NCBI GenBank assembly: GCA_013407085.1
Contig: JACCGJ010015115.1
Location: forward strand, 1-64,000
Direction of reading: 5' to 3'
Length of the DNA: 64,000 bases
Origin: Atriophallophorus winterbourni
Taxonomy: Eukaryota > Platyhelminthes > Trematoda > Plagiorchiida > Microphallidae
Shown here: piece by piece, positions 1-9,158 of the stretch
Numbering within the stretch: the stretch's first letter is position 1
Layout: every line of letters begins with the position of its first letter
Notes under the pieces: generated by a model
Seen by the model: only the letters and a program-made list of their open reading frames with translations
What the model was told of the DNA's origin: nothing
Databases searched by the model: none
Made by a program: the position numbers and the translations under genes

Positions 1-117
1 ATCAGTTGGGGCTTAGTTTAGTCCCTTCAGCTACTTATAAAGTAGCGAGTAGACGCGAACTTCGATTCACATTGCGCCATCCGTCTACACAAATACTAGT
101 TCAAAACGCGAAGAGTC

Positions 118-178
118 CAGCGGATACGCATAGCTGATGAGAGGCAAAAACTTCGAAACCGGTCCTGTGCTTCCGGTT
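118..178 (+). ncRNA. Hammerhead ribozyme, satellite copy 1
   Basis: Core CTGATGA at 134-140, stem II GAGG/CTTC (one G-U pair), then GAAA, the palindrome ACCGGT and cleavage triplet GTC. Stem I pairs GCATAG with CTGTGC (one wobble) next to the core, with an internal loop and an outer helix CGGA/TCCG. This is the type with open stem I and a minimal stem III, as in schistosome satellites. Confidence 0.88.
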
Positions 179-374
179 AGATTTTAGCGTTTCGGAATGG
201 TATTCTACGCTGATCTATCCTGGGGTTGTAATAACCCTCGCGGCAATACGCCGTTGGATCAGTTGGGGCTTAGTTTAGTCCCTTCAGCTACTTATAAAGT
301 AGCGAGTAGACGAGAACTCCAGTTCTTATTACGCCATCCGTCTATACAAATACTAGTTCGAAACGCGAAGAGTC

Positions 375-435
375 CATCGGATACGCATAGCTGATGAGAG
401 GCAAAAACCTCGAAACCGGTCCTGTGCTTCCGGTG
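375..435 (+). ncRNA. Hammerhead ribozyme, satellite copy 2
   Basis: Core CTGATGA at 391-397. Stem II is a perfect GAGG/CCTC with loop CAAAAA, followed by GAAA, ACCGGT and triplet GTC. Stem I is intact. The outer helix starts CATCGGA instead of CAGCGGA. Confidence 0.9.
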
Positions 436-632
436 AGATTTTAGCGTTTCGGAATGGTATTCTACTCTGATCTATCCAGGGGTTGTAATAACCTTCGCGG
501 CAATACGCCGTTGGATCAGTTGGGACTTAGTTTAGTCCCTTCAGCTACTTATAAAAGTAGCGAGTAGACGCGAACTCCAGTTCACATTGCGCAATCCGTC
601 TACACAAATACTAGTTCGAAACGCGAAGAGTC

Positions 633-693
633 CAGCGGATACGCATAGCTGATGAGAAGCAAAAACCTCGAAACCGGTCCTGTGCTTCCGGTT
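633..693 (+). ncRNA. Hammerhead ribozyme, satellite copy 3
   Basis: Core CTGATGA at 649-655. Stem II is GAAG/CCTC with one A-C mismatch, so this copy may cleave less well. GAAA, palindromic stem III and GTC are intact. Confidence 0.85.
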
Positions 694-889
694 AGATTTT
701 AGCGTTTCGGAATGTTATTCTACTCTGATCTATCCTGGGGTTGTAATAACCCTCGCGGCAATACGCCGTTGGATCAGTTGGGGCTTAGTTTAGTCCCTTC
801 AGCTACTTATAAAGTAGCGAGTAGACGAGAACTTCAGTTCACATTACGCCATCCGTCTACACAAATACTAGTTCGAAAAGCGAAGAGTC

Positions 890-950
890 CAGCGGATACG
901 CATAGCTGATGAGAGGCAAAAACCTCGAAACCGGTCCTGTGCTTCCGGTG
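890..950 (+). ncRNA. Hammerhead ribozyme, satellite copy 4
   Basis: All core nucleotides, stem II GAGG/CCTC, palindrome ACCGGT, GTC triplet and both helices of stem I are intact. This is a consensus copy. Confidence 0.9.
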
Positions 951-1146
951 AGATTTTAGCGTTTCGGAATGGTATTCTACTTCGAACTAGCCTGGGGTTG
1001 TAATAACCCTCGCGGCAACAAGCCGTTTGATCAGTTGGGGCTTAGTTTAGTCCCTTCAGCTACTTATAAAGTAGCGAGTAGACGAGAACTTCAGTTCTTA
1101 TTACGCCATCCGTCTACACAAATACTAGTTCCAAACGCCAAGAGTC

Positions 1147-1207
1147 CAACGGATACGCATAGCTGATGAGAGGCAAAAACCTCGAAACCGGTCCTGTGCT
1201 TTCGGTG
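1147..1207 (+). ncRNA. Hammerhead ribozyme, satellite copy 5
   Basis: The core and stem II are intact. The outer helix of stem I differs (CAACGGA opposite TTCGGTG). Confidence 0.87.
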
Positions 1208-1403
1208 AGATGTTAGCGTTTCGGAATGGTATTCTACTCTGATCTATCCTGGGGTTGTAATAACCCTCGCGGCAATACGCCGTTGGATCAGTTGGGGCTT
1301 AGTTTAGTCCCTTCAGCTACTTATAAAGTAGCGAGTAGACGCGAACTTCAGTTCACATTGCGCAATCCGTCTACACAAATACTAGTTCGAAACGCGAAGA
1401 GTC

Positions 1404-1464
1404 AAGCGGATACGCATAGCTGATGAGAGGCAACAACCTCGAAACCGGTCCTGTGCTTCCGGTG
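1404..1464 (+). ncRNA. Hammerhead ribozyme, satellite copy 6
   Basis: The core is intact. Loop II reads CAACAA instead of CAAAAA, and the outer stem I starts AAGCGGA. Confidence 0.88.
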
Positions 1465-1671
1465 AGATTTTAGCGTTACGGAATGGTATTCTACTCTGAT
1501 CTATTCCTGGGTTGTCATCACCCTCGCGGCAACCCTCGCGGCAAAACGCCGTTGGATCAGTTGGGGCTAAGTTTAGTCCCTTCAGCTACTTATAAAGTAG
1601 CGAGTAGACGCGAACTCGATTCACATTGCGCCATCCGTCTACACAAATACTAGTTCGAAACGCGAAGAGTC

Positions 1672-1731
1672 CAGCGGATACGCATAGCTGATGAGAGGCA
1701 AAACCTCGAAACCGGTCCTGTGCTTCCGGTG
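1672..1731 (+). ncRNA. Hammerhead ribozyme, satellite copy 7
   Basis: The core is intact. Loop II is one base shorter (CAAAA) while stem II GAGG/CCTC is kept. Confidence 0.88.
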
Positions 1732-1927
1732 AGATTTTAGCGTTTCGGAATGGTATTCTACTCTGATCTATCCTGGGGTTGTAATAACCCTCGCGGCAAT
1801 ACGCCGTTGGATCAGTTGGGGCTTAGTTTAGTCCCTTCAGCTACTTATAAAGTAGCGAGTAGACGAGAACTTCAGTTCTTATTACGCCATCCGTCTACAC
1901 AAATACTAGTTCGAAACGCGAAGAGTC

Positions 1928-1988
1928 CAGCGGATACGCATAGCTGATGAGAGGCAAAAACCTCGAAACCGGTCCTGTGCTTCCGGTG
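1928..1988 (+). ncRNA. Hammerhead ribozyme, satellite copy 8
   Basis: Consensus copy with core, stem II, palindromic stem III, GTC and two-part stem I. It is the last copy before the array ends in a CR1 3' tail. Confidence 0.9.
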
Positions 1989-2021
1989 AGATTTTAGCGT
2001 TTCGGAATGGTATTCTACTCT

Positions 2022-2250
2022 CACGTAGTGGTTTCTTACAAGCTATCAGATTTTATTACCACAATAAAACTATTGACTATTGACTCTCCATTTTTAAAGA
2101 GCGACTTGACGCATATCTTTATTTTTCTCCACAAGTTTAATGAATTTTCGCTTTTCCTTCTTCCCGATACTGCATCCATTTTCTTCTTCCTTTCCAGATA
2201 CATATACGGAACTACGCCGATTCATCTCCCCCTGTATTGACTGTTATGAT
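2022..2250 (+). mobile_element. 3'-end fragments of CR1-like elements
   Basis: Positions 2027-2089 match the conserved 3' terminus of the C-type CR1 elements in this window (GTGGTT, AAGCT, CCACAATAAA, then repeats of ACTATTG). The following stretch up to about 2245 reads like the end of a CR1 ORF2 and its 3' UTR. No functional protein is left. The array therefore ends where very short, 5'-truncated retroposed pieces were inserted. Confidence 0.6.
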
Positions 2251-2385
2251 ACATAACCTCACCCTTCACGAAACTTAGGCAAATGACGCCGAACCCGCTG
2301 AACGATATTTTGATATTGTTGTGGATATCCGATCTATTTCAAGATTATTACAAGAACTTTTATTCTATTTTCAACGGATTTGAAC

Positions 2386-3435
2386 ATGGTTACGACTCGT
2401 AAATCTGCAAAAGGAGATCATGCAGCACCGACTGCAAGGAAGCCTCAAGAGAATGGGGGCTCCGCTGCTCACTCTGGGGATTCTTGTCTGGTTTGTTCGA
2501 AACAGGTCGCCAATAACGCTAAAGCTGTTCAATGTGAAATTTGTTTAATGTGGATACATATTCGATGTGGTGGAATGAAGCCGGAGATGTATCGTTGGCT
2601 TCAGAAGAATTCATGCGATATCATTCGCACGATATGTAAGATATGCCTTCCACCGACTGGTTTCAAGCTCGCAAGTACTCAGCTTCAAGTTGACACGGCT
2701 TCTGCTAAGACCTCTGAAGGTATTGATGGGAGTATTGTAAATAGTGGCTCACCCTCGAAGAAGGATAACCACCACACATCTTGTGTACAACAAGTCTGCG
2801 TGCAATCTGAAGATGTACGCACCTTTGCGGAAGTGGCTTCCTCGTCTTTACTCGGTTCCAAAGACGGAATTAGTTTTGCCAGTGAAACGAACGTTCTTGA
2901 GGCCAAAGAGGTCCAGGAACCATCAAAGCTAGATAAAACTATAAAGAAGAAACACCAGAGCTTTACGACTGTTGAGAGTAGACAATCCTGCGTCATTCTT
3001 CACAATGCACCGGAGCAAACAGGTGCTTTGGCGATAGACAGGGTTAAACAGGAACGCGAGTTCTTAAATTCTGCTCTTGCCCCCCTTTTCGACGAAGGTG
3101 AAAAGGGTGTAACGGTACGCACAGCGTTTCGTCTAGGCCGCAGGCCAGCGCCAGGAGATCGCCCAAGACCGTTAAAGATTGTGTTAGACTCTGTTGAGCA
3201 AGTGACCTTACTGCTAAAGAGGGGTTACAGGTTAAAGGGTAGTGAACTTCGACTCCTGCGTGATCTTTCTCCGGAAGATCGTGTGAAGATGCGAAAAGCT
3301 ACTCAGGAAATTAGCGAGCGCAGAGCCGCAGGTGAAACTAACTTGCGCATTGTGGATTTTCGGGTTGTGAGGATGAGGCCAAAAGTTCATTGGGAACCTG
3401 TGACGATATGCATTCGGAGGGATCTGGATCTTTGA
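2386..3435 (+). CDS. CR1-like ORF1 protein with PHD-like zinc finger (element A)
   Basis: First ORF of element A, read from the ATG at 2386, about 349 residues, open to a TGA at 3433. The N-terminal third holds a cysteine/histidine cluster: CLVC, then CEIC, a WIH/C pair and a closing CKIC. The spacing resembles the PHD-like finger of CR1-clade ORF1 proteins. The middle is Ser/Lys-rich. The C-terminal half (from about VILHNAPEQ) is a conserved block, probably the RNA-binding part of the ORF1 RNP protein. It would act with ORF2 in target-primed reverse transcription. The last 28 nt overlap ORF2 in the -1 frame. Copy B carries a 5'-truncated, nearly identical version. Function is inferred from family membership and gene order. 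Confidence 0.82.
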   Translation: MVTTRKSAKGDHAAPTARKPQENGGSAAHSGDSCLVCSKQVANNAKAVQCEICLMWIHIRCGGMKPEMYRWLQKNSCDIIRTICKICLPPTGFKLASTQLQVDTASAKTSEGIDGSIVNSGSPSKKDNHHTSCVQQVCVQSEDVRTFAEVASSSLLGSKDGISFASETNVLEAKEVQEPSKLDKTIKKKHQSFTTVESRQSCVILHNAPEQTGALAIDRVKQEREFLNSALAPLFDEGEKGVTVRTAFRLGRRPAPGDRPRPLKIVLDSVEQVTLLLKRGYRLKGSELRLLRDLSPEDRVKMRKATQEISERRAAGETNLRIVDFRVVRMRPKVHWEPVTICIRRDLDL

Positions 3436-6184
3436 AAGTGATATATTTTATTGCGAGGAGCTTGAGAAACAAACCGGATGAACTCTTTGAACGGATTAGA
3501 CGGGAACCTCCAGCGATCATTGCGGTGACGGAAATCTGGCTCTCACCTGAGCAGGATGATCCCGAGCTGGCCCTACTTAGATATAGACTCGTTCGCTCAG
3601 ATCGAACAGACGCTAAAATCGGTGGTTGGGTTGCCTTATATTTCCAACAACATATTTCGGTCGCAGTGTTGGCTCGCTTCCAGCAGACTGCCGGTATGGC
3701 TGAGAGTATATGGTGCCGTATAAGGACTGCAGCTTCATTTGCAACGATAGGTGTCGTTTATCGTTCTCCCAATACTCAGGCAGATACTGTGATATCACAG
3801 ATATGTCAGTATGGTAGATCCTCACACTGCTTGACTATGGGGGATTTCAATGCTCCTAGTATTGATTGGACTTCGCTAGATGAAGGTTCTGGGTCATTCG
3901 AGCGGGACTTATTGGACGATGTGGTTGATGTGGACCTCGTGCAGCACGTTTCCCATCCGACCAGAGTAGGCCCTACTGGGTGTGAGTCCATTTTGGACTT
4001 GGTATTCACTCCCACGCAGTCCGATATTAATCAGCTTCGGACTGAAGCTCCATTAGGCTGCAGTGACCATGCCACCTTAAGTTTTATGTGGAAACGCAAC
4101 ACTAGCTGGGTACCAGATCCAATTCCCAGAAGGAATTTTTGGAAGGCAGACGCGGGTAGGTTACGGGATGTTGCTTCATCTCTCGATTGGTCTTTCGATC
4201 AAGCAGCTGATGTTGAAGATTGTTGGCTGGTGATCCGTAATAACATTTTGACAGTTATTGAGGTGGCTGTTCCGTTGTCCACACGTCGTCGTAAAGCGAA
4301 AGGTCCACCTTGGTTTGATAAGGAGATAAGGAAACTTTTGCGGCAACGTCAAAAGCTCTGGTCGATATTCGTAAGCCGGAAAAACGCCACTGACTATGGC
4401 AATTATCGGCAAGCTAGAAACCTTTGTACGGCTTTAAAACGCAGAAAACGTATTTTGTACGAGCAGCGATTGGTTGACGAGTCTACTTGTGCACCAAAAC
4501 GGCTATTCGCATACATTCGACGCCGCACAAAGGCGTCGCCATATATTCCTAATTTGATAGATACTAATGGGGTAGACATTACTGAGGATGGTTTGAAAGC
4601 TGAAGCCATGGCTAAGCAGTATGCCTCCGTGTACTGTCTGAAGACAGTGATCCTCCTTCTGTCTCTAATAACAGTGAGGTGCTGTCTGATCTTGATGTAG
4701 ATGTAGAGACTGTTAGACACCTGTTGGAACAGTTAGACACACAATCCGCGCCAGGACCAGACGGTATTCATCCGTTGGTTTTACGAGCACTATCAGAAGT
4801 GTTGTGTGTTCCGCTGGCCAGGTTGTTTACAAAATCTGTAACATTAGGGGTCTTGCCACAAGAATGGAAACAGGGTATTATTAAACCTATGTTTAAGAGT
4901 GGGGACCCCAGTAGTCCCGATTACAGGCCGGTCACATTGACTTCTGTGATCGGTAAAATTTTAGAGAAGCTGATCAAAAGGAAATTAGAGCACTTTCTTT
5001 TGGAGTGTGGGCGTTGGTGTCCACAACAACATGGATTCACCAAAAATCGCTCATGCGTAAGTAATCTGCTCTTGGCGCGAGAAAGTTGGTGTGCTTTGAC
5101 TGATTCTGGTCAAGAGGTCGATGTCATTTTTATCGACTTCAGTAAGGCGTTTGACCGCGTGCCCCACCGCCGATTGCTCGTCAAGCTGGAGGGTTTGGGT
5201 ATTCAGGGTTGTCTACTTAAATGGATCGAGGCATTCATATCAGGGCGGTCAAACCGTGTAGAGGTGAATGGAGTTTTGTCTTCAGAGATGATAGCAGGCT
5301 CCGGAGTGCCGCAGGGATCTGTCCTTGGCCCATTGCTATTCAAAGTTTTCGTGAATGATATTCCGGACGCGGTAGCGATCGATTGTCTTTTATTCGCGGA
5401 TGATCTGAAACTGTGGGCCTCTGTCAGTTCCTGCGATGGCCACAAGCAACTGCAACAAGCAGTTGATGACTTAGTCAGTTGGACACATCGCTGGTCACTG
5501 CCTATCAATGAGGACAAGACAGTGGTCATGCGCATAAACTCCGATGACACTGGTGGTGAATACTTTCTTGGAGGTAAGCCTATTAGAGCGGTGACGGTCG
5601 AAAAAGACTTAGGGATTCTGGTTATGGATTCTTTGAAGTCGAAGGCTGACACTTGTCGGAGAATAGGCAGCGCTACCAGGATGCTCTGGGCGATTCGGCG
5701 TTCCTTTGCGTCCATTACCCCGCAAATGTTCCAGACACTTTTCTCTGTGTACATTCGTCCTCTGTTGGAATATGGGCTACCTGTTGCATTTCCTCAGTCC
5801 AAAGGCGAATGCGACTCCTTGGAGAGGGTACAAAGGAGGGGCACTAAGATGGTTTGTGGAATGCGCCAACTCGCGTACGAGGATAGGAGGAGCTTGCTGA
5901 AACTATACCCCCTCGAACTTCGAAGGGAAAGATATGACCTGCTCCTGACACGCCGTATTCTTCTCGGTCAATATGGAGACGAGTTCCTCCAGTACTTCCG
6001 ATTAGTAGGTGAGTCGAGGACACGTGGACATGACTTTAAGTTGCAGAAGCCTAGAAGGCTGAAGCTGAGTAATGCGAGCACGCTATCCACGCGGGTGGTG
6101 AACACTTGGAACTCTCTACCGAAAGGCTCCTGTCTCTACCATCTGAACAGCTATTCAAAAGCGCGTTGGATCAGCATTTGTTGA
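3408..6184 (+). pseudogene. CR1-like ORF2 (endonuclease + reverse transcriptase), element A, broken
   Basis: AP-type endonuclease followed by reverse transcriptase. The likely start is the ATG at 3408, inside ORF1 and in its -1 frame, just ahead of the first endonuclease strand. Endonuclease signatures are VTEIWL, MGDFNAP, SILDLVF and GCSDHAT. RT signatures are FIDFSKAFDRVPH, GVPQGSVLGPLLF and LLFADDLKLW. Compared with copy B it lacks one G near 4640 (separating endonuclease from RT) and one base near 6133 (altering the C-terminus), and has an in-frame 3-base deletion near 4918. The endonuclease motif reads YFIARS where B has YFNARS, so a catalytic Asn is lost. The copy is therefore dead. The 3' UTR follows to about 6330. 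Confidence 0.88.
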
Positions 6185-6330
6185 GACGGATGGACTTGAT
6201 CCCCGGAGTGATATAGTGGTGTTCCTCTACTCTCAGGGTTTGCCTTGTCAGCAGAAGTCACCCATGTCTATTACTGTGATAAAGCTCAAACGGGATTCTA
6301 TCCCTTCTGCTTTCGATTCAGAAGAAGAAC

Positions 6331-6405
6331 TCCACCCGACCCTCTGTACTGACTATCCTATGGTTATATTTCAAGCTCATCGCTTTCTGTACCATATTAT
6401 ACTCT
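6331..6405 (+). mobile_element. CR1 3' UTR scrap with ACTATTG-type tail
   Basis: A short piece matching the conserved terminal 80 bp of C-type CR1 elements (CGACCC, ATCCTATGGTT, AAGCTC, then CTTGACTATTG). It lies between the GAA tail of element A and the 5' edge of copy G. Confidence 0.6.
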
Positions 6406-6501
6406 TGACTATTGCAAAGACGTGTCCCTCCTCGAAAAAGCTCAGAGACGTGCGACAAAGCTCGTCCGTGGTATGCTCAACATGTCTTACCAGGAAAGGT
6501 T
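6406..6501 (+). mobile_element. CR1-like copy G, left part (5' truncated)
   Basis: Translates to the RT C-terminal region of the C family (signature QRRATKLVRG, then MSYQER). It is interrupted after 6501 and continues in the same frame at 15015 with LRSLDIF. The target word AAAGGTT is present at 6495-6501 and again at 15015-15021, so the 8.5 kb between is an insertion. Confidence 0.8.
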
Positions 6502-7047
6502 CCAAAGGTTGTCATAGCCAGGGGTGGCAGTGGGGATAAGCTCCCACTGTTTATAAAATGCTCCCATATGGCATGCGTCTCAAATAGCCTCTGACAACCA
6601 AGTCCAGCTTCTGGCCTGCACGAGTGGCTCCCCGAGCCCGGCGGAACTGCTTCTACCAACAGGAGAAGGGGCGAGGGCGAGTGACTGGCGCCTGAAAACC
6701 AGTTTGCTTCGGGCAGATGTAGCTCGTTAGCCTGGGAGGGCATTTCATCTAAGGGAAGGAAAACCCTGATTTTCAACCTCCGCTGCCTTGCGGGATACCC
6801 GATCACGGGAAAGGCTTCGGGAGAAAAACCTGAGGAAAAACCTGGAACAGAGTCTGGTAGACAAAATCTTTCTGGCAACTCCCTGCTGCCTTGCAGGTCG
6901 CACTTGGTTGTGCAAAGGCTAGAGAAGCTGACTCGAACAAACGCCGAGTGTTGCTGGGGACGCCGCTTTGTACCCAAATTCCCAAGAATCTTCTTTGAAG
7001 CCGACTCATCCTCCAGGAGGAGATAGTCGCACAAAGTAAAGTAAAGT
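6502..7047 (+). mobile_element. SINE-like, RTE-related short retroposon (copy 1)
   Basis: About 546 bp, starting CCAAAGGTTGTCATAGCC and ending GTCGCACAAAG plus AAAGT repeats. It is nearly identical to the separately inserted copy at 12742-13292, so it is an independent unit. The 3' terminus (CGCACAAA then AAAGT repeats) matches the end of the RTE element at 14990-15010, suggesting mobilisation by the RTE machinery. No coding capacity. It sits directly 5' of the RTE 5' UTR with no target duplication between them. Confidence 0.8.
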
Positions 7048-7305
7048 AGGGGAAGGAAAACCCTGACTCCAAACCCCCATTGCCTTGTGGGTTACCCGAT
7101 TGCGGGAAAGGCTTCGGGAGAAAACCCCGAGGAAAAATCCGGAGAGAAGCCCCGTAGGTAGATAACTGGCGCACAGCGCGTTTATCTGCCAGCTCCCTGC
7201 TGCCTTGTAGGTTGCACTTGGCTGTGCAAAGGCTAGAGAGGTGTACTCGAACAAACACCAAGTGGTGCTGGGGACATCACTTGTACACTATCCCCAAGAA
7301 ACTTC

Positions 7306-8934
7306 ATGACGATGTCTCAACGTATATCTCAGCTCTCTGCTACGGCGTTCCCGAGACGCGACGCGCCCTTGGCTCTCCCAGCGGCTAGGGTGAAAAGTAA
7401 GCTAGCTGGGGCCATAAATATCCGTAAGGTCTTTTATCTGGGATGTTGGAACGTACGGACACTGCGTGACGTTGGTAGTCAAGCAATCACGATGCGCTCT
7501 TTATTGGACTACCAAGTAGATGTTGCTTGTCTTTCCGAGGTCCGCCTTCCCGGACACGGATCCAAATCGATCAAGGTCCCCGGAGTCGATCGTAATTATT
7601 GGCTTTTTTATAGTGGGCCCGAGGATGGATCTGGTCAGCATGGAGTAGCGATAGCGCTCAGCGACCATGCTAAGCAAGCACTCATGTCATGGATGCCTGT
7701 ATCCCCGAGAATTGCGGTGGTCCGGCTGAGGGGTCACCCTTTGAATATAACAGTCGTTTCGGTGTATGCCCCAACCCTATCAGCCGACCAAACTACAAAA
7801 GACGATTTTTATAACCAAATTCAATTCGTAGTCGATAGAGTTGCTGGAAACGACGTACTGGTTGTGGCTGGTGACTGGAACGCTCGTACAGGATCAGCAG
7901 ATTCCGCAACAAACCGAATCTTGGGAAAATTTGGCCTAGGGCAGCGCTGCGCGAATGGCGATCGACTGATCGAGTTTGCGGCCTACAATCACCTATGCGT
8001 CTGTAACACTAAATTCCAGCACCCTAAAAAACACTTGGTCACATGGTACTCGAACGATGGTAGAACGGCGAACCAGATCGATTATGTTCTAATTCGCGCA
8101 CGTTGGATGTCTTCGGTGCTCGACTGTAGGTCCTATCGTGGAGCCGAAACAGGGAACGCAGCAGGCACCGATCACACACTTGTTCGCGCAAAGCTCCGAC
8201 TTCGCCTGCTAAACCGCCAAAGGAAAACTCCTAGGAAGCGCTTAAACTTGGAAGCCTTAGGAAACCCGGCCCAACGTAAGAAGCTCATTGACGATATCGC
8301 TGAGCGGTTGGATGGGAGTGATGCATCAGTCGAACAACAGTGGTCCAGACTGAAGACCGCTACTCAGACTGCAGCACTAAAAACCCTAGGCACGGCCTCT
8401 CGTCGCCGACGAGATTGGATTTCTCAGAACACCGTCGAGCTCTATGCCCGGGCAAGAGACGCCCGAATGCATGGTGCATCTGATTATCGCCTCCTTAGGA
8501 GAGCTGCTACACGATCAGCCCGCAAGGATCGTCAGCTATATTGGGCAGAAACCGCATCCGAAATGGAAGCCGCAGCAAGTATAGGAGACTTTGGACGACT
8601 GTTTCGCCTGATTCGCAGAGCATCTGGAAGCTGTGGTTTTTGTACGAACCTTCGAGATTCGTCAGGACAGATGATATTTGACCTTCATCAAAAGATAGAT
8701 AGGTGGGTTGAGCACTTCAGTCAGCTACTGAACCGCCCGTCATCTATCAATGCAGTATTCACTTGCCCGATAAATAGCTGTGAATACCCGGTCAACTGCG
8801 AGCACCATCAGAATACGAGATATCAAGTGTTTTACGACGAATCCAGAATGGTAAATCGCCAGATGAGGACGGAATTTCCGTTGAACTTATTAAAGCCTGT
8901 GCCGACGTATTACTATCTCCGCTACATCGGCTGT
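7306..8934 (+). pseudogene. RTE-like ORF, endonuclease half
   Basis: Starts at ATG 7306. The apurinic-like endonuclease domain spans roughly residues 40-300, with motifs LGCWNVRTLRD (Asn), LSEVRLPG (Glu), VSVYAPT, VAGDWNARTG (Asp/Asn), NQIDYVL and GTDHTLV (Asp-His). A linker to the RT follows. The reading frame shifts somewhere before about 8820: the conserved stretch KSPDEDGIS lies in the next frame. The coding region is cut by the Gypsy insertion at 8935 and resumes at 13543. It would act in nicking of target DNA before reverse transcription. Broken, so not functional here. Confidence 0.88.
8882..8934. repeat. 53-bp target-derived direct repeat, left copy
   Basis: RTE coding sequence (TGAACTTATT to ACATCGGCTGT) immediately left of the Gypsy LTR. 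The same 53 bp, with one G/A difference, follows the other LTR at 13490-13542. Confidence 0.9.
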
Positions 8935-9100
8935 TGTAACGTTGTAGAATCTGATCCGAATTGAGTTCAAAAGGAAGTCACGTTAGTATAGAATAAGTAA
9001 CGCTTTACTTATCTAGAACGAGAGTACATGAGCTGAAATGTAAATATGAAAGTTCAGTAACTGTATGCAAAAAGTGTACAGCACAAACAAGTAACAATCA
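8935..9100 (-). repeat. 3' LTR of Gypsy 1
   Basis: 166 bp, TGTAACGTTG to TAACAATCA on the plus strand, nearly identical to 13324-13489. The high similarity suggests a fairly recent insertion. Confidence 0.92.
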
Positions 9101-9158
9101 TGACATTCACCCCGGCTTTGTTTTAAGTCAGCTCGTACGATTGAAGGCCAAATTAATT

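Larger units (their letters stand above)
1..2021. repeat. 257-bp tandem satellite array (Sm-alpha-like)
   Basis: Eight head-to-tail units, the first cut by the window edge. A common start word (ATGGTATTCTAC) recurs at 197, 454, 712, 969, 1226, 1483, 1750 and 2007, so periods are 257, 258, 257, 257, 257, 267 and 257. The 267-bp unit contains a duplicated CCCTCGCGGCAA block near 1522-1543. Each unit carries a hammerhead ribozyme core. The 65-codon open frames that recur in the units follow from the repeat and show no protein family. The organisation resembles the hammerhead-bearing Sm-alpha satellite of schistosomes (family knowledge). Confidence 0.95.
2251..6330 (+). mobile_element. CR1-like non-LTR retrotransposon A
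   Basis: Nearly full-length element: 5' UTR of about 130 bp, ORF1 (2386-3435), ORF2 in the -1 frame overlapping the end of ORF1, and a 3' UTR ending in a GAA repeat near 6330. It is closely related to copy B (17893-26183), which allows its damage to be read: two frameshifts and a substitution of a catalytic endonuclease residue. The 5' boundary is approximate because B is 5' truncated and cannot be used for comparison. Confidence 0.85.

Noticed and set aside
1429..1464. Alternative hammerhead folding with cleavage after CCGGTG
   Set aside because: A longer stem III can be drawn with CCGG/CCGG, but it places G at the cleavage position in most units. The fold with GTC and a paired stem I fits all units.
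197..1947. Repeated 65-codon open frames in the satellite
   Set aside because: They follow from the 257-bp periodicity, have no family similarity, and some units lack them. The conserved feature is the ribozyme, not the frame.
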